Below are positions 43,401-54,796 of a DNA stretch of 64,000 nt, one piece after another. The notes below the pieces were generated by a model that did no database searches, was not told the DNA's origin, and was given only the letters and a program-made list of their open reading frames with translations. Origin of the DNA: Hyaloscypha bicolor E (Eukaryota; Ascomycota; Leotiomycetes; Helotiales; Hyaloscyphaceae). The stretch's first letter is position 1. Every line of letters starts with the position of its first letter. The stretch spans positions 1,116,001 to 1,180,000 of the forward strand of contig NW_020194517.1 of the NCBI RefSeq assembly GCF_002865645.1, written 5' to 3'. The position numbers and the translations under genes are program-made.

Positions 43401-43784
43401 AGTACCAGACTCTCGAGTACAGTACAGGGTCTCCAGGACGCGAGACAGCGAGGTCCGAGCGGGCTAGGCTTAATTGGTTTCATCAACCTCTTTGCTCTCA
43501 TCCACAGCACCTGCTCGAGCCACCATTTGTATAAATCCATCGTTACGCGTATTCCAAGTATGCCGTGCTCTGCGAGCTCAACGATGGGGACATCTAGCCC
43601 ATGAAGGGACACGCAACCGCCATGTGTTACGGTGACTGGATTGGAACTAGCTTCTGCAGCTCAGCCCGATCCTCGATGAAGAAACTCGTCTTCTCCTTCC
43701 TTCTCTCCTCAGTGTTCTAGGCTTATCTCGTATATCAGTATCAATATATTAACATCATCACTTAGGACACCATTTCACTTCTCT

Positions 43785-45215
43785 ATGTCCAAGCTGATTC
43801 TCCTCCTCCCCCTGACGTTCGCTGTACGAGCGTACACCGAGTTCGACACGACTTGCACGACACCCAATGTCACGACCAACTTCGTTTCGAGTCCCGATTC
43901 ACGAGGAACGCTAGACATACTTTGGAGTTGTCTCTTCACCATCATCGCTTGCACATGGACCATTCAACATCTGAATGTACCCGAGGAACGCAATGGGACG
44001 GACCCAGGTTGGATAGGCGATATTAAGTGGGGGCTCAAAAGAACATGGGCAAGTGCGAAGTGGATGATTGTCACCATGTTGGCGCCAGAGCTGGTTCTGT
44101 CGAAAGCCTGGGAAGATCTTGTCGTTGCACAATCTGATCTCAAAGCGCTTCAGAAGCTAGCTGGGGAAGATGGGACTGAATGGACAGTGACCCACTCCCT
44201 ATTTGCAAATATGGGAGGGTTTATTATAAGGGGAAATACGGGGCAGGAATTGCAAGCTCTCGATAAGATCCATAACGAATCAACACCACTTCCAGGACCT
44301 TCCGTAACGGATGAGCGGGAGCAGATTACGAAAGCGCCATCATCGGCCTCATCAAGACAGACCGCCGTCCCTCGGGATCAAACGCATGCCCTTAGGCACC
44401 ACAATCCATTTCATCTCACAGCTGCTAGTATCCTCCAGCTCCGAACGTCTAGACAGCTTCCCAAGATGCCTTTGATATCTGCAGACGATATCAACGACAA
44501 AAGCAAAACAGATTCTTTTGCCAGGGTAGTCTCTGTTGCCCAGATAACATGGATAGTCGTGCAAGTCCTTGCACGCGTTGCAAAAAGACTTGCAGTCTCC
44601 CAGCTTGAAATTGCAGTTGTTGCGTTCTCAAGTTGTGCTATCATGATCTACATACTTCAATGGAAGAAGCCCAAAAGTGTCCTTGTACCATATACGGTCC
44701 TTAAATTTTCAGGGCCCATACCGGTAGAAATAGCTCGGGAGGAAAGCGATATTAGGGGGGGCTCGAACTTCCGAATATTTTTCGGAGAGACAGAATATGT
44801 GTGGCACTCACTCCCCCAGACAAATGGGCGCCCGATCCCGAACGATGTTACTCCAGAACACCTTGCTCAGGCAGATGATAACTTTCACTACTTTCTCCTT
44901 GGTTTAGGACTTGGGAGCAGCCTCTTTGGGGGAATACATGTTGCGGCATGGAACTTCACCTTTCCTAGCAAAGTCGAGCTGATTCTCTGGCGGGTGGCAA
45001 GTATATACTGCACTGTCTTTTTTATTCTGTTTCTTGTGCTGCTTACAATCCCGGATAGGTTTCAATGGTTTGAAGATCAGATGACGAAGCTTGTGAGCTC
45101 TTTATACGTTCTTGCGAGAGTGTTTATGGTTGTGGAAATGTTTCGTACACTTTGTTTTCTGCCCCCTGATGCATATACCTCGACCTGGGCTACGAACATT
45201 CCGCATTTAGCTTGA
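43785..45215 (+). CDS. Fungal multi-pass membrane protein of unknown function
   Basis: Single exon, 476 aa. An N-terminal signal-like segment (SKLILLLPLTFAVRA) is followed by hydrophobic spans around LWSCLFTIIACTW, IAVVAFSSCAIMIYILQW, FLLGLGLGSSLFGGIHVAAW, VASIYCTVFFILFLVLLTIP and LYVLARVFMVVEMF. Conserved-looking blocks are LNVPEERNGT, KWGLKRTWASAKWMIV and KAWEDLVVAQSD in the first loop. This is the layout of a large fungal family often labelled only as integral membrane protein, expanded in Pezizomycotina. No catalytic motif is evident. The polypeptide ends shortly after the sequence TLCFLPPDAYTSTWATNIPH. Confidence 0.85.
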   Translation: MSKLILLLPLTFAVRAYTEFDTTCTTPNVTTNFVSSPDSRGTLDILWSCLFTIIACTWTIQHLNVPEERNGTDPGWIGDIKWGLKRTWASAKWMIVTMLAPELVLSKAWEDLVVAQSDLKALQKLAGEDGTEWTVTHSLFANMGGFIIRGNTGQELQALDKIHNESTPLPGPSVTDEREQITKAPSSASSRQTAVPRDQTHALRHHNPFHLTAASILQLRTSRQLPKMPLISADDINDKSKTDSFARVVSVAQITWIVVQVLARVAKRLAVSQLEIAVVAFSSCAIMIYILQWKKPKSVLVPYTVLKFSGPIPVEIAREESDIRGGSNFRIFFGETEYVWHSLPQTNGRPIPNDVTPEHLAQADDNFHYFLLGLGLGSSLFGGIHVAAWNFTFPSKVELILWRVASIYCTVFFILFLVLLTIPDRFQWFEDQMTKLVSSLYVLARVFMVVEMFRTLCFLPPDAYTSTWATNIPHLA

Positions 45216-45467
45216 AAACATGCTTATATACCTAGTTATTTATATATTTATTATTATATAGAATGAGAATTGCCTTCGTCTTTGATTTACGATTTATTAT
45301 TATTACTTTGTATAAACTCCTGGTGTACAGTGATGACGAAATAGTCCGAACTCTCATAAGTCCCCTACTCCCGCGATGAACAACAACTGGAGCTGTGGGC
45401 AAGAAATTCATTCCTAGCCAATCTTCACTCTATGCACGCTAAATCAGGCCTGTACAGAGATTCCCAC

Positions 45468-46463
45468 CTATTCATAAAATACCAAACACCTAACCTCGAT
45501 ACTCTGTCTTCCCGGTGCACTCTCCGGAGTCTTGGGGTCCACAAAAGCCGTATGTGGCGTCCTAACCGCCAATCCTTTCTTCCCAAGACTCTCCCCCTCC
45601 CCTGCACTATCAAAACACTTAAGCAGCATGACCTCTTCCGGCGTCATATCCTTCATATAAAAGAACCTGTGTCCCTCGCTCGGCGCAACCGCGAACGTCT
45701 CCCCCTTCGCCTCATATCCCTCTCTACTCCAAATCGTCTTCTCGTCCGGCAAAACCTCTTTCCCACGATCATCATCGTCGTTATCTGTTCGTTTCGGGTA
45801 GAGGAGGTCGACGGCGATGAAGTCCGAAGGAGCAGTGGATCGCCAGTCGATGACTGCGAGTGGGAAGTCGGTGGCCGGGTTCTCGATTGGACGCCAAACG
45901 TTGATGATCGAGTATCGCCCTTTCAACAACTCCTCTGCTTCCTCAGCAGGCAGATGGCGTCGCACTCTCGCTGCAGCAGCGCCAGGTGTTTGATCCACGT
46001 GCACTTGCTGTACTGGTTGCCGAGGGGAATTCTTGTCTCGTCGACGGATCGTGTGGTCGAAGATTACTACTTTCTTGATCTTCCCAGGAAGTCGCTCCTT
46101 GAGCATGGCTTCTACTTCCGGGTAGTAGCCCTTGCGGATGGCAGACTCGTCGGTGAAGGCTTTCTCTCTGGCGGGTGAGTTGTAGACTGCGAAACCGCTG
46201 TTGTCGGTTGAGAATTCGGATTCGTGCCCGCGGATGGATGTCACGGTTTTTTGGTAGTCTTTGAGAGTGAAAGATTTGCCGGGACCGTCAACCTTGCCCC
46301 ACGGCTTGCCTTTGCCTTCGTAGGAAGCAGGGTCGATATACTTGAAGGTGGCTGTGGTCATTTTGGGCAGTGATTGTGAATGTAGGAGTCTCTGTGAGAT
46401 GCGGGGTAGTTTGGTGATTGACTTTGGAGTGTTGATTGCAAGCTGTCGAGCAATACGTTTCAT
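45468..46463 (-). CDS. AsaB/CmcJ-like hydroxylase-desaturase family protein
   Basis: Single exon, 331 aa from ATG 46463; a shorter start at 46361 (MTTATFKYIDP) is equally plausible and would remove a basic N-terminus. Typical blocks of the family are GFAVYNSPAREKAFTDE, YYPEVEAMLKERLPG, VVIFDHTIRRR, VHVDQTPGAAAARV, INVWRPIENPATDFPLAVID and YMKDMTPEEVMLLKCFDS. Fungal members act in secondary metabolism (for example AsaB of aspergillic acid) or have unknown roles. The H-x-D in VHVDQ and the late R/H residues suggest a 2-oxoglutarate/Fe(II)-type fold, as reported for related proteins; this is inference. No biosynthetic core enzyme lies next to it. Confidence 0.85.
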   Translation of the reverse strand: MKRIARQLAINTPKSITKLPRISQRLLHSQSLPKMTTATFKYIDPASYEGKGKPWGKVDGPGKSFTLKDYQKTVTSIRGHESEFSTDNSGFAVYNSPAREKAFTDESAIRKGYYPEVEAMLKERLPGKIKKVVIFDHTIRRRDKNSPRQPVQQVHVDQTPGAAAARVRRHLPAEEAEELLKGRYSIINVWRPIENPATDFPLAVIDWRSTAPSDFIAVDLLYPKRTDNDDDDRGKEVLPDEKTIWSREGYEAKGETFAVAPSEGHRFFYMKDMTPEEVMLLKCFDSAGEGESLGKKGLAVRTPHTAFVDPKTPESAPGRQSIEVRCLVFYE

Positions 46464-48227
46464 ACTATTTGAACACAGAAAGAAGTACAATCGACCAACT
46501 TTCCTTCGAGCCGACGCACTTATATAGATAAGTGGCGCCGGTAATTATTTTCTCGAACGGGTTCCATCGAAGATGACGTGTGCGGGGGAAATTCGGACAT
46601 TGGTGGGATCGGAGATAAGATTTGTAAGGGCAAGAAAGTGCGCCTTTGACAAATCCCTCAATTACCAAGCCATATCTCTGCAAAAACACGTTTCAGTGAA
46701 CTTGAGCTTGTCTGCAAGGAGGACGCCGTTGAGCCTGGATTAAGTACTATTAAGATTACTTGATTCCTTATTACCTGCTCACCACCTAGATACTTGGAGA
46801 TTCTTCATTACCCCACCCCCTTTTTACTAAGCGAGCGGGAGCCCGGTAAACCAGGCGTCCCTCGCGTTCAGTGACTTCTTTCGATCAAGACAAAGTTTGT
46901 TGATACCTTGTATTCCTGCTCCCTACCAAACACTTCCACACATTCTAGATAAGTTAGCATGTAGGGGCCTGTTTAGGCGTCAAGTTAAAGTTTTCCGCAT
47001 TAAGTGCTCGACGTTGGGTCTTGATTTATCTGAGCAGGTATTTCAAGACGAACAGGGCAACTCGGTTATTAGCACAGGCACCGAACTTCAGCTCAAAGAA
47101 TTCGTTTCAATAGCCTTGTTTCCCGACCTCGACTCCCAGACCCAGTCCATCTAAATAATCTCTTCGATGCTCTTTAAAGTCCTTTGTGGGACGCGGAATC
47201 CCGTACATGTATTGTCAAGTAGGGCGCTGGGAAGGAAGCGTTGAACCTGGGAAATTGGGAATGCGGAAGAGGCGCAGATAGCAGATGTCACAGGAGGAGT
47301 GGTGGAATGGAGATGTGGAACAGCAGGTTGAGGATAATGTTGAGGGTCCTGCTAAGTATACAGCAAGGACAGTCAGGGATTTTCTTGCTATCAACAACAT
47401 CGAGCAAAGGGCAGGCTAAACAATTCCCAGGTAGTCGGCTCGTCCAGTTCTTGCGCCGTGACAAGGTCCAGGATGCAGTTCTCGATCCAAACCTCGAAAT
47501 TCTGGGAGTGATGAGAATGTACCTGTTGGGTGACGTGTGGGGGTGGTGACGCCACCAGGGAAGGAACCAGCTAGCCGTTAGTCAGCCAAGCCATTTAGGG
47601 CTTCGAGCTTAGATACCAATAGAGTCGTCTTGCCTCTGTCTGCCTTCTCCTTACAGTACCTAGCTATACGACGGGTATAGTTTTTACCAAAAAGATCATC
47701 CCTGGTAGAAAAGTTAGTTCGGGATCCTTGAGATTAGAGTGTGTGGTAGATATATACCGATTTTCATCCGGTAGCTTCCGCTCCCCCCACGCCCCAAGTC
47801 ACCTAGCTCAAACAATTCCTCCTTAGAGCAGGTTTCGTTGACATCGACTTGATCCGTTCGAAGAGCCCAGAATTGACTATCCTCCCCTATCATAACAACC
47901 CAATATATACAAACCCGTCCGGTTAAAAGAGGTTATAGTGACAGACAATCCTCCAGCCTTGCGCTATTAAAGTAGTTTCTGTTGGCTTCGGTCTTCGTTT
48001 GTTCATTCGTATACTCATTTTCTCATCTTGGATGAGTTCTGTATAAATGCTTATGGTATAGTTTCCTTGCGCAACCCAGCTAATTAGTTTCTTTCCACTC
48101 CATGATAGCGAAATTGCCGGTAGACTCTGAATGATCAGGATGGTCCCAATTATATAGTTGACTGGCTCTAAGCCCAGCCCTCTACCACGCTTGTGAGAGT
48201 CGGAATCTCACCTGCGATGGATTCTGC
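46464..48227. other. Intergenic; possible unrecognised fragment near 47220-47420
   Basis: 1.8 kb. The plus strand near 47300-47418 reads EEWWNGDVEQQVEDNVEGPA and KYTARTVRDFLAINNIEQ, which looks protein-like, but it is short, bounded by stops and matches no family I know. The rest shows nothing. Confidence 0.35.
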
Positions 48228-48625
48228 TTAACAATCGCGCGAAGTACCTCCCCGAGCACCACAATTACCTTCGCAGATTATTTGCTGCACCGTCAGCATG
48301 GTATCCTCTTTCGATTTTATTCTTCCAGACAGTCAAATAACCTACAGAGTGTTTTGCACAATTACTGCAATCGTTGGCCCATTTGGCAGCTGACTTCTCA
48401 ACAGTGGCGTCCCACGTTATTAGAATTGCGCTGCGTTGTGCCTGGAACCAGTTTGCCAAGCAAGCATGTTCGTCTTGAACAGTGTGTGGTCTGTGTAGTT
48501 CTCGCCTTGTGTTTAGCGAAAGGCCAGCGTTGCAGCCCTGGAAGATGTTGCAAGTTTTGTTGCAGATGCAAGAGCTAGAACGCTGTTGAGTAGGGTGAGA
48601 ATCTTTAAGTTGAAGACTATCTTTG
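48228..48625 (-). pseudogene. Possible relic of a small secreted protein
   Basis: The minus strand reads a signal-like segment (ILTLLNSVLALASATKL) without a visible ATG, then a body with several stops, then, after a plausible acceptor, a C-terminus ICEGNCGARGGTSRDC before TAA at 48228. Position and composition suggest a small secreted cysteine-containing protein that has decayed, but the family is not recognised. Confidence 0.28.
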
Positions 48626-49270
48626 CTTGTGTTGTGATGTTGATATTGGTCTCTCTGAAGTTGATGTTGGATGTTTACGAAGGATGAGGGGGGTTGGGAG
48701 TGGTAAAAAAGTCGGGAGTTGACTTATGTGAGGGCCGAAGGGGCCGAATCACGTTCATTTGTCGAGGTTTAGTGGCCCACTGTGAATGTTTGTTGGTGGT
48801 CATGGTGGCTGAGTGAAAGCACACACCCAAGCAGTTTAATCCTTGGAGAAATTAGAACTTCCATTCTTCTAATAGCTTTGGAGCGATTCTTAGTTTCAGG
48901 TCACGAAATATCACGTATTCTCCAAATCGTTTGGACGGCCCCAGCATCCCCACTATCAACTGAGTGTCTAGAATATTAAGGATAGGAAAACAAACTATGT
49001 TCTTTAACGGACTAGAAAGCATCCTCGAATCAAAAGACCACTCACATTATCACGTGGGACCAGCAGTCGAAGGAATGGAACACATGGAAGACCCCTTCAG
49101 TCTGGTCTATGGATAGACTTAAGGCAAAAAGTGCGTAAATTAACATGAGCTTACATGATCTTGCCAAAACCTAAAAAACCAAAGAGAGAGCATTTCTCTC
49201 GAGTCTCGCCTGTTGCCTGCCACCATGTACCAGCTGCCTCCCATATATCCAAAAGATCATTCCTGCTAGA
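48626..49270. other. Intergenic, no supported gene
   Basis: 645 bp, 3' flank of the IDO gene; nothing else seen. Confidence 0.45.
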
Positions 49271-50830
49271 TCAAGCCTTGCTAGCATCAACATTCCTCTC
49301 CTGGCAATACTTCTCAACCTCCTTCCTCAAAGTCTCTCGCTGCACGTACAACAAATCCATAATCTCCTCACAACTCTTCCCAAGTCTCTTCCCGCTTCCC
49401 TCCCAAACATCAACCATAGCTTGCATTACAGCCTGCAACTGATTCGGTAACCAAGTTACAATCGGACTTCCCCCAGTAGCAGTTGGATGCGTGGTCTTCT
49501 TCAAGATATACTCACGAGTGAAGCACCAATGCCTCCAGCGGAAGTCACGAACTTGGTTCAATATGAGCAGGTAGAGTGCTGCTGATGAGGGTTCTTGCAA
49601 AGCGTAGGATTTCAGAGAAAGATGGGCTGAGCGTGCTTTAACGTATTCGAGGAATTCTCGGTGGTTTCCTGGGCGGTAGGAGCGGAAGTCTTGGAGGATG
49701 GTGGTTAAAGGTGTGTCTGGCATTGCGATTTGAAGGAGATTGTCGCAGAGTGGAATCTATGCGATATTAGTTTTCAATGCTGAGTTGGGGCGACTTGGTC
49801 TCACCATGCTGTCATTTGCTCCAGATTCGCCACGGAAGGACATCGGCTCGTCCGAAACACCCTCATAAACGACGCCGTGGGGGAACATAGATTGACTCGT
49901 AATTCCGAAGATGAATGTTCTGAACGAAGTATAATCTCCTGGCTTACTCTTTCCCCACATACCTCTCACATGTCAATTTCAGGCGTCAAATTATGGGAAG
50001 AGGGAGAGAGTCGGATGTGCTCACCGTCCATGACTTTGTTTACTTTGGTCATGCTTGTGGCGACTTTTTCCATGCCAATGTTGAAGGCCTCGCGATCATT
50101 GTGTTCGCATGCATCGAGTGCAGAGACAACTCCATCAATAAGGGGACCTGAATTCTGAACCATGTCAACATGTACAAGAACGAAACCTGCTTCGGATGAC
50201 TTGGGGTCAAGGCCATGCTCGAAAGCTCGGATCAGACGAAGATTGTCGTACTCGAGACCTCGCTTTGGATCTTGGAGGCGATAGTTGAACAGAGCATACG
50301 AGCCCGCATACTCCATGAAGGGTTTGAAACCAGCACTATTGTTCATCAGAGATGATCATGTACAATTTGGGGAATACTTACAGTTGAGCGCAGCGAGAGA
50401 TTGGTAGTGAGATAACGGAAGGGAGTGTTTGACGGCCAAGGCCATAACTTTCACCATTCGTGAACCGCTCATGGCATGGTTCCAATAGGTAAGCGGAGGC
50501 GAGAAACGAATAATCCCGATACAAAGCGTTCATCAAAGGGAGGTTATCTTTGTACTTGTCGATAGCGCTGGTGAGGTCAGGTAATTCCTTGAGGATAGTC
50601 TCTCCAAGTGTAGCGGTAGCAAGGAGACCTGGGGTGCCGTTCAAGGTCTTGATAGGCATGCGAGCGAGGATGGACTCAAGAACGTCGAACTCTGCTGGGA
50701 GTGAGATGATAGGTTCTTGACGTGGAAGGAATCCTCGGGTTATTGAGACCATGAAGGCTGGAAGACTCGTGTCGTCTGGTTTGGTGTCCCGAAGGACGTT
50801 GAAGTTGAGAGAAGGAACAATAGATCCCAT
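49271..50830 (-). CDS. Indoleamine 2,3-dioxygenase family protein
   Basis: Four exons, complement(49271..49756, 49805..49962, 50025..50335, 50382..50830), 467 aa. Heme enzyme that opens the indole ring of tryptophan to N-formylkynurenine, first step of kynurenine/NAD synthesis or tryptophan degradation. Start MGSIVPSLNF at 50830. Family blocks in order: FGIT near SFRTFIFG, FRGESGANDSMIPLCDNLL across an intron, FRSYRPGNHREFL, and the signature RDFRWRHWCFTREYI with HPTATGGSPIVTWLPNQL; the His in RHW lies in the proximal heme-ligand region. Fungi usually have several paralogs that differ in affinity, and the sequence alone does not say which this is. Cytosolic, no targeting signal. Confidence 0.93.
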
Positions 50831-52389
50831 CTTGAAAAGCGCAAATGAATAGCAAAAGTATTGAGGAAAGTTTGGCGTCAATTGCGAGACTTGAGGTCAT
50901 GTAATGGAGACAAAGGATTTTCAAGAAAGATGCGAATTTTCGAGCTTTTATCTTGTTGTGTGCGTGGCCGGAATGAAATCCGGCCTTTGGAGCTTATGAT
51001 AACAAGAAAGTATCGTTGGCTCCACATGTCGTATTCATTGATAAAAGAAATATTTGTGAGTGGTCTTGAGTCTCCAACATCCTTTGCGCGCATGGTCAAG
51101 AACCACCACCACTTCAAAGTATCGCAAACAAACGGCAACAAAGGGGGAAGAATCACGTGCAGCTCTCCACTTTGGGGGTTTCGAAAGCAAATCTTGCATA
51201 ATTTTTGGTCGTAATTGTATGCTAGGGCGCATTGAGGAAGCGTTTAACTGCCCAAACCCCAATTAGTATCATGTGGATGCTTTTTCAGTCATCAAATCCG
51301 AACATCATTTCTCATACCTCTTGGATAGCTGATGCTATTCAAATGTGAGCGAGATAGTCCGAGAATATCCGCAATGCTGTTATTGGTCGGTTGGCCGGAA
51401 TTGTGCGCGGTGGGTCAGCATAGCAAACTCCACTTACGAGATAAAAACATGGCCCGACTTCGGTCCATCGTCTTCATGAAGGTGAAGGAGTCGGTGAGAG
51501 TTGAAGCTGCAAGGGTTCTCCGTGCTCAAGAAGGCGACTTGGAATCTTTGCCGAGGGTATACATGAGCTGGCGTAGCTGTTCCTTATTTCAATATTGGGA
51601 AGAAAACATTGCCATTGAAGATTCGATGGCTTCAGAAGAGTATTCTCTGCTTTAAGGCGATGACTGACAACATATAGGACAGTCTAAATATTCTAGGCTT
51701 CTCGAGCCTGTCCCCAACCAAACGGACAACTTAGGTGGTGGCTGCAAGAAACTAGAATTCTGCAAATACCAATGCGCTCGCAAGATATAGAACCAAAACA
51801 CTACTTCAAGTGGCTGAAGATGCTGAGGCTAAGGAAAGGTGCTCACCAGAGGCATGTGCACACCTGAGCGCCACTCGAGCTTACAATTGACAGCGCCTCG
51901 ATACCATTCATCTCGAGATAGATCCGTTTATCGAGGAGTAGCTTGGTAAGGTTACTTCAGTAGCATCGTCTCAGCAGTCCCGCTTGGAGTTCAGGTGAAC
52001 AAATGGAGCTGAACATAGTATAGTTGAACAATGGAAGGGACACCACAGTCACGTGGTCGCTAAATATCACTGCCCGACAGTCGGCAGAATTTCAAGCCGC
52101 TGTCAACACCTCATGGTGTCAGCCTCGTCTAAAAAATGCCTATCGTATCCGTATTACAACTGAGCTGAAGTCTGCCTACGTTTCCGTCCAGGCAGGTTAC
52201 CGAGAAAGAGCTCATTCAATCTCTGGAGGCTCAGTGGCCCGGAAAAACTTAGGTCTTTGCAAACTCGCATCCAGTCATTCAGCTGGCGGTGCCTTTTATC
52301 AGTCAGTTTTCAAGCTTCTCAAAATCATATGAAGATGTTTCGGCTCAGAATGATTCACTTCTGAAGACCATGGTAAAGGCAACCTCGAC
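50831..52389. promoter_or_regulatory. Divergent upstream region of the IDO and P450 genes
   Basis: 1.56 kb between two divergent start codons. A plus-strand frame at 51332-51655 lacks features and is not supported. No distinct regulatory motif is claimed. Confidence 0.45.
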
Positions 52390-54626
52390 ATGTATCAACA
52401 AATATTTGCTCTCCTTGGTGCCCTCCTGACCGCTGTGGTCATCTCCAAGCTTTTTGGGTTCTGGACGTCTCTCAGCCAAGCTCGTCGTTTTGCAGCAGCC
52501 TCGCCAGTTCCATATGTCTCGGTCTATTGGTACCGTGAATCGGGATGGTTCTGGTTGTTATCGCCATGGTTTGCTCCTTTTCTAGAAAGCCTCCCATTCG
52601 GATTAGGACATTGGGTCCGTTATATGAAGAGAGATTTCTCATGGGCACACAAAGGCAAACTTCCTCGAGAAGAACTTGGATCTGATGTTTTTTGGACCGC
52701 CGCGGCTGATGGTTGCCTCCTACACGTGTCTGACGCGGATGTCGTTTCCCAGGTCGTTCATCGATGGAAGGACTTCCCTAAAGCAGAGCTCTACTACCAT
52801 GACTTGACCTGGTTTGGCGATAATGTCATCACAGCAGAGGGTTCAGATTGGCAACGACATCGCAAGATCACTGGTCCTTCTTTTAATGAGCGGAATAGCA
52901 GGTAATGTTCCATCATGCAGAGGTATAATGAGAAACTAATTCTTGTAGTCTCGTCTTCCAAGAGACCTTGACCCAAGCGAAAGCAATGCTTGCTTCATTT
53001 ACTCACGAAACCGACGGCAATATTTCAGCTCCTGGGGAGGAACCAGTTATCGACGACCTGCTTTTCTGGTTGAAGGCCATTGCTCTCAATGTACTATCTG
53101 GAGCCGCCTTCAATCGGCACATCCCATGGCCGACTAAATCTGTCGTTGGATTCAACGTTCTTCACAAACCGGTAGAATCGGACTCGGATTCGGATTCGGG
53201 GTTTCCAGCAGAATCAAAGACTCATTCGATGTCATGGCAGTACTGTATGAATCAAATAATGGATAATTTCTATTTCTTGATTGGATTCTCCCCATGGCTA
53301 CTGGAACATTCACCATGGAAATTCCTCAGAACCCTACCAGCTGCGTTCGGTGAATTCATGCACTATATTCAAGAGATGATCGACGATGTCCCAAGCGCTG
53401 AAGGTACAACCCCTACCTCTGACGACGGCACTGGCAACAGCACTAGTACGAAACCACTTCTCAGGCGAAATGATCTACTTAGCAATATCCTGCGAGCTAA
53501 CGAAAACGATTTGTAAGGAAACGAGGTTCTATTACTATATTTCTTCCCGGAATCTTCTTAAATCGGAAAGATTGCTGACTCCCTGATGTTCTAGGTTGGA
53601 CGAATCAGAGATTCTCGGCAATATCTGCATCCTCCTCATCGCCGGCCACGAAACATCTGCTTCCGTCTTAGAAATTGCTCTTATCCTCCTCGCCACAGAA
53701 CCGGAATTCCAGCAAAGAATCCGAGATGAAATAGACAGCATATGGGCGGCGAAAAAGCCAGGAGAAGACTTGACATATGAGGATTACCCCAAGATGAGAA
53801 CAATCATGGCGCTGATGGTATGTTTGCTGTCTCTTCTACATGTCCTATCTCCTTCAGGACTTTGAGAATATCAAGTCATATTCATATTCTTTGGCCAATT
53901 CGAGTGAATTGTGTCTTCCAGCTCATTTATGTTATACATCATGCTCAGTGTACCACCATGTCTAGAATCGTGAGAATTCAACTCATGAATCTCAGGCCAA
54001 GAGATGTTTTGTTGCACATCTCCCCAATATCCCAAGCACCTTTCACACAACGGAACTATCACTCTCCAAAAAACCATCCACTAACACAACCTCAGCTCGA
54101 AACCCTCCGTCTCTGCCCGCAGATAATCAATCTTTTCAAATCAACAGAAACTTCCCAGACGCTAACCTACCGCTCCCAACCCCTCCCTTTGCCACCCCAC
54201 ACAACCATCTTCCTGGAAGCCGTCTCCTTACAGCGCAATCCTAAATACTGGTCCCCATCCCCCGACCTCTTCCTCCCATCCCGCTGGCTCAAAGACCCAA
54301 CCTACACTCCACCACCCAACACGCTCCCCGAATCACCCGCGCATGCAAACCTCCTTTGCCCACAAAAAGGCAGTTATATCCCGTTCGGAGCGGGGATGAG
54401 GAGTTGTCTGGGCAAGAAATTCGCACAGGTCGAGTTTTGCACGATTGTTGCTGTGCTTTTGAAGGGTTATTCTGTGGAGCTTGTTGATGATGGCGGGAAA
54501 GGGTGGGAGGAGAAGAGGAGAGAGGTGTTGGAGTGTTTGGATCGGAGGCAGACGATTATTGCGTTGAGGATGTTGGGGAAGGTTAAGGTTCGGTTTGTGA
54601 GGAGTGGTGCAGAGAGTTTTCCATAG
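52390..54626 (+). CDS. Cytochrome P450 monooxygenase
   Basis: Four exons, join(52390..52901, 52949..53512, 53595..53817, 54096..54626), 609 aa. The N-terminal membrane anchor is MYQQIFALLGALLTAVVISK. Hallmarks: helix C WQRHRKITGPSF, helix I AGHETSA with the oxygen-activation Thr, K-helix E-T-L-R, PERF-like region LPSRWL, and heme loop FGAGMRSCLGKKFA with the axial Cys. At 609 residues it is longer than the usual 500-530, owing to an acidic/Ser-rich insert (SDSDSDSG) and a Thr/Ser-rich stretch before helix I. The third intron is 278 nt, long for this genome; it must be removed to join ALM to LETLRL. It faces the acyltransferase gene tail to tail, 170 bp away, so the two may act in one pathway. 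Substrate unknown. Confidence 0.9.
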
Positions 54627-54796
54627 GAAGGGCAGAACTGAGTGATAAGAGATTTCAGGACGAGATTGTAGAGTAAGTCGTAATTAGGTTTACGTTCTAT
54701 GTAAGTTATGATTGAAGAGGTGTATCTTCTTACCAGACGCCGTGAATGCCCTTTCCCGCCATACATGTAAATTTTCCGCCCTTTCCTAACATAAAT

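Noticed and set aside
45432..46178. 248-codon plus-strand frame opposite the AsaB-like gene
   Set aside because: Antisense shadow of a gene with clear family motifs.
49271..50830. Kynurenine-pathway gene cluster around IDO
   Set aside because: None of the neighbouring genes resembles another kynurenine-pathway enzyme.
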